Positions 33,150 through 35,934 of a stretch of 35,934 bases of DNA are shown here, in pieces. A program made the translations under genes and the position numbers. Position 1 is the first letter of the stretch. Each line of letters starts with the position of its first letter. Source of the stretch: Apostichopus californicus (Eukaryota > Echinodermata > Holothuroidea > Aspidochirotida > Stichopodidae); the NCBI GenBank assembly GCA_020650975.1, contig JAIPMN010003114.1:1-35934 (forward strand), given 5' to 3'. The notes under the pieces are model-generated. The model had not been told where the DNA came from, ran no database searches, and saw only the letters and a program-made list of their open reading frames with translations.

Positions 33150-33332
33150 ATCTCGGGGGTCTGATCCTGAGTCCCAGCGCGTGTCCAAACTACAATCTCA
33201 ATCAACCTTGTAGGGTCAGGATCATCCCTGGAAGGGAGATCATGATTTTTGGGGGGTTGATCCCGAATACTCTAGCGTCCAAACTATGATCTTGATCTGA
33301 TCTTGACCCTTGTGGGGTCAGACCCTCTCAAG
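33150..33332. repeat. Two-unit imperfect repeat or MITE rich in GGTCTGATCC words
   Basis: GTCCAAACTA recurs 94 bases apart (33183 and 33277), each followed by related ATCTYRATC sequence and a GTRGGGTCAGRMYC segment. The left edge (GGGTCTGATCC) also appears inverted at the right edge (GGGTCAGACCC), so the pair could be one inverted-repeat element formed from two similar halves. Target duplications are not resolved. Confidence 0.55.
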
Positions 33333-33612
33333 TTGTGAACAAGGCTTTAGTTTTGATACTTTTAGTAAATTTTATAATTGGTTAAATATGAATCAATTAA
33401 TTATATACTGCCACATTAAAGAAGAATTTTCCTTCATTTGAATGTTTATCAGTCACTCCTACTCAAAACTCAATGTCTGTCAGAAGTCTGTGTCAATATA
33501 GTGCCAATTACAAGGGTCAATTGTTACTACCAAGTGTGTTAGACATTCCAACCAATCTTTTCTGTCCAAGTCACGGGTGGTAGATTGCATCAATTGGTTT
33601 TACTTCCTCCAG

Positions 33613-33951
33613 ATGTCTTTGGAAGGCCAGTTCACAAGTGATCTAGGTAAACAACAACTTTTAGTAACCAGAACCAAAAGTGGAGGCATGAAACCAGATC
33701 ATTTTAGAGCTAATATTTTGTGTTCAAGTAGAAACAAACCTAATCATCTTCATTGGTTACACAGTATATATACACATGACTGTGTTGAACAACTTACCAA
33801 AACAGCTAAGCAAGATCTTAATCCTTTGGGATATAATACACCACCCACATTTAATGTTTCTTTCACACACAAGGCTCAAGATTTGATCAAGTCTAAATAT
33901 GACATCATCGCACCACATGTATGCCCCTTTCAAGTATTACACTTTATGTAA
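33613..33951 (+). CDS. Unidentified 112-codon open frame
   Basis: The ATG at 33613 comes directly after a plausible splice acceptor (GGTTTTACTTCCTCCAG). The frame runs 112 codons to a TAA. It has balanced, protein-like composition (KSGGMKPDHFRANILCSSRN in the first half, KQDLNPLGYNTPPTFNVSF in the second) without low complexity. I recognise no domain. It does not continue the RNF13-like protein. It could be an internal exon of another gene, a fragment of a mobile element protein, or chance, since unrelated frames of about 120 codons occur elsewhere in the window. Confidence 0.25.
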   Translation: MSLEGQFTSDLGKQQLLVTRTKSGGMKPDHFRANILCSSRNKPNHLHWLHSIYTHDCVEQLTKTAKQDLNPLGYNTPPTFNVSFTHKAQDLIKSKYDIIAPHVCPFQVLHFM

Positions 33952-35934
33952 TAATGTTTATGTTCGGTAATTTAGTGATCGGTTTTGCAAAATGCTGCAA
34001 CTAAAATATTAAAGCTCTTAACATTAATGAGTCACTCATAAAATGGCAACGGTTTCAGTGTCACATCTGTTTTTGAAATATTAATGTAACAGAGAGTTGA
34101 GGACATCTTCGTGTGATTCAGTAATTAGTATTCAGTATGCACACATTGCACAGTGTGAATTCAAGGTGACCTTTAGCAAGTAGGTAGTTTGCATAATTTG
34201 TTGCCTGAAAAGTAGCATAATTTCAAGAATAGAGAATATCAAATGTCAGTCACTCAGTCACAACATCTGTCACACACTCAGCAACTTGGGTAACGTCAAC
34301 AGCCTGGCTATATTTGACGAGTCTTTTCGTTTGAATGTTATGAAGTAGGGCCCATTCTTCTTATTATTAATCTTAAGCACAGAATAACTAATTAAAACTG
34401 ATTATTTTATCGGTATCCTACATGCTATGTACAAACACAATTACAGTACACTCTATATCTCAAACAACGTATACTCTATATATTATGTCTTGCAATGCCA
34501 CATGCCCTTTTGAAAGTGAAGTATTTAGGTATAGTAGTTGCTTAAATTTTGTTTAACTTGAGCCATTTAGGCCATATTTTTTCTGCAAAACTTTATTGAT
34601 TGGATCATTACTTTGAAGGAGAGTGCGAATGGCTTTAATGAAACCAGGAAGTCTCAAGTCTTCCTTCCAACAATCAAGGAAGAGATTCATAAATGCAGTT
34701 TTTACAAATCATGAACAGACTGTGACATCAGATTTTATTCCGCCCGGGTAGGAGCGCTGTATAAACTGGATAAATATCTGACGAGCTATCATATCACCCG
34801 ATTATATGTGTAATTATAGGGTTGCCATGATTACCATGAGTGGTCGCTACAGTAACTCTACCTTCAGGCCTTTTTTGTGTTTCTTTGGATAACTTATTCA
34901 AGTGCCTGTTCCAGATTCCCTGTAATTAGTGATGGTGTTTTCTTTGCATCCCCCACCCCCCCCCCCCTATAAGCCTTACTATGAGTTAGCCAGAGAGTAA
35001 CACAAACAACTACCTTAAAGCTACAGTACACCACCTCTGAAAAGGGTGAGCATAGCATTAAAAGGAATATATTCCTGTGGCAGGATATGTAGCTCAAGAT
35101 TATCTTCTGGAGTGAAAAATATTCCATTTGATTACTTGAAAACCCCATCTCGATATAGATATTGTTCCTAGTGCAAGATTTGGAATCATCAGAAATGTAA
35201 CCAGTTTTTTTTACTTGACCAGTTCAAACCCTTGATTCTTCCAGGGTATGGATCACAGTAAGTAATCTGCAATGTCATCTTGGGAGTTATTCTGCTGAAA
35301 GCTAATTTCCTTGAATACTAATATTTTTAAAATTATCCTTGAAGTGTGTGATACATTGGGTTGCAATATTTGCTTAGATGTTTAACTTTCTCTGTACAGT
35401 AGTTACAATTCCATCAAAATGCAGCTTTTTCTTTCCTTAAAATTATTTCCCTTTGTGTTAAATAATTATTGAAACCAGGTTGTATGACAGACAAACCGAC
35501 AGAATAGGTCACAGCTCCTGACTTTGTACAATACAGCCTGCTTTGGTGTTTTATGGTTTGGTGGATACTCACCCAAAGTGTGGTGCAAAGACCTTGTAAT
35601 TTGTGAATGGGTTTTACCAGTTAACAATGGGTGCAGGGTGTTATATGAAATGAATATGACGTAAGCATTTATCCCAGCTAGTTCACCCAACACGTGGTAA
35701 ACATGACATGCCTATTACTATACTAAGTGACTGCATATATATTGTTGAGTACTAATACACACTGTGTGCACTGTATTCGTGCGTAGATCACTCCTCATTA
35801 ACCTTTGAACAAGATTCTATGTCTGTTCCCGTTTGAAAGGGGCATTGTGATACTTTGCCTGAGGTAACACTGTCTGACCGAAATGAGCAGTGTCACAGTC
35901 TCAATGAAAGGGGACTGGAGGGGGTACGGGGGGG
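33952..35934. other. Right-hand gene-poor DNA
   Basis: AT-rich sequence with a C-run at about 34951-34968 and a G-rich tract at the very end (35916-35934). No exon with a membrane helix or RING-H2 cysteine/histidine spacing was found in the plus frames. No mobile element could be bounded. Confidence 0.4.

Overview
The window is animal nuclear DNA. Its genes have introns with GT..AG borders or are single-exon genes of metazoan type, its intergenic spaces are long and AT-rich, and it is full of small transposon relics. An Ig-superfamily receptor, a PA-domain protein of the RNF13/RNF167 family, a tRNA-derived SINE and several MITE families together suggest an invertebrate deuterostome. An echinoderm such as a sea cucumber is my best guess, but that is inference and no species-diagnostic gene is present.

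Layout: (1) 1-2189 is intergenic, with the end of a hAT-type element at the left edge. (2) 2190-3602 (+) is one uninterrupted frame for a 470-residue type I membrane protein: signal peptide, three Ig-like domains, Ser/Thr/Pro stalk, one membrane helix and a tyrosine-rich tail with a PPxY motif. (3) 3603-17116 has no gene I can support. It holds a complete 398-bp hAT MITE, a TTAA-flanked MITE with a partial inverted sibling, two further inverted-repeat elements and many G/C homopolymers. (4) 17117-24589 (+) holds the first five coding exons (159 residues) of a membrane E3 ubiquitin ligase of the RNF13/RNF167 type: signal peptide plus protease-associated (PA) domain. Exons join in frame with consensus splice sites. 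The introns carry a SINE, a MITE, a 405-bp TTA-flanked MITE and a 151-bp tandem duplication that copies the exon 4 acceptor and part of the exon. (5) 24590-35934 lacks the expected membrane helix and RING exons, which probably lie beyond the right edge. It holds a 592-bp hAT element, a 172-bp-period tandem repeat, a LINE reverse-transcriptase 3' relic, more MITEs and one unexplained 112-codon frame. A possible small exon 6 sits at 28306.

The two genes show no functional link: one looks like a surface receptor or adhesion molecule, the other like an endolysosomal or secretory-pathway ubiquitin ligase. The most unusual structure is the partial-exon duplication at 21860-22161. The upstream acceptor copy leads to an immediate stop codon, so it could act as a poison splice site. 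I see no clearly new biological system. All family names for mobile elements rest on termini and target-site duplications read by eye.
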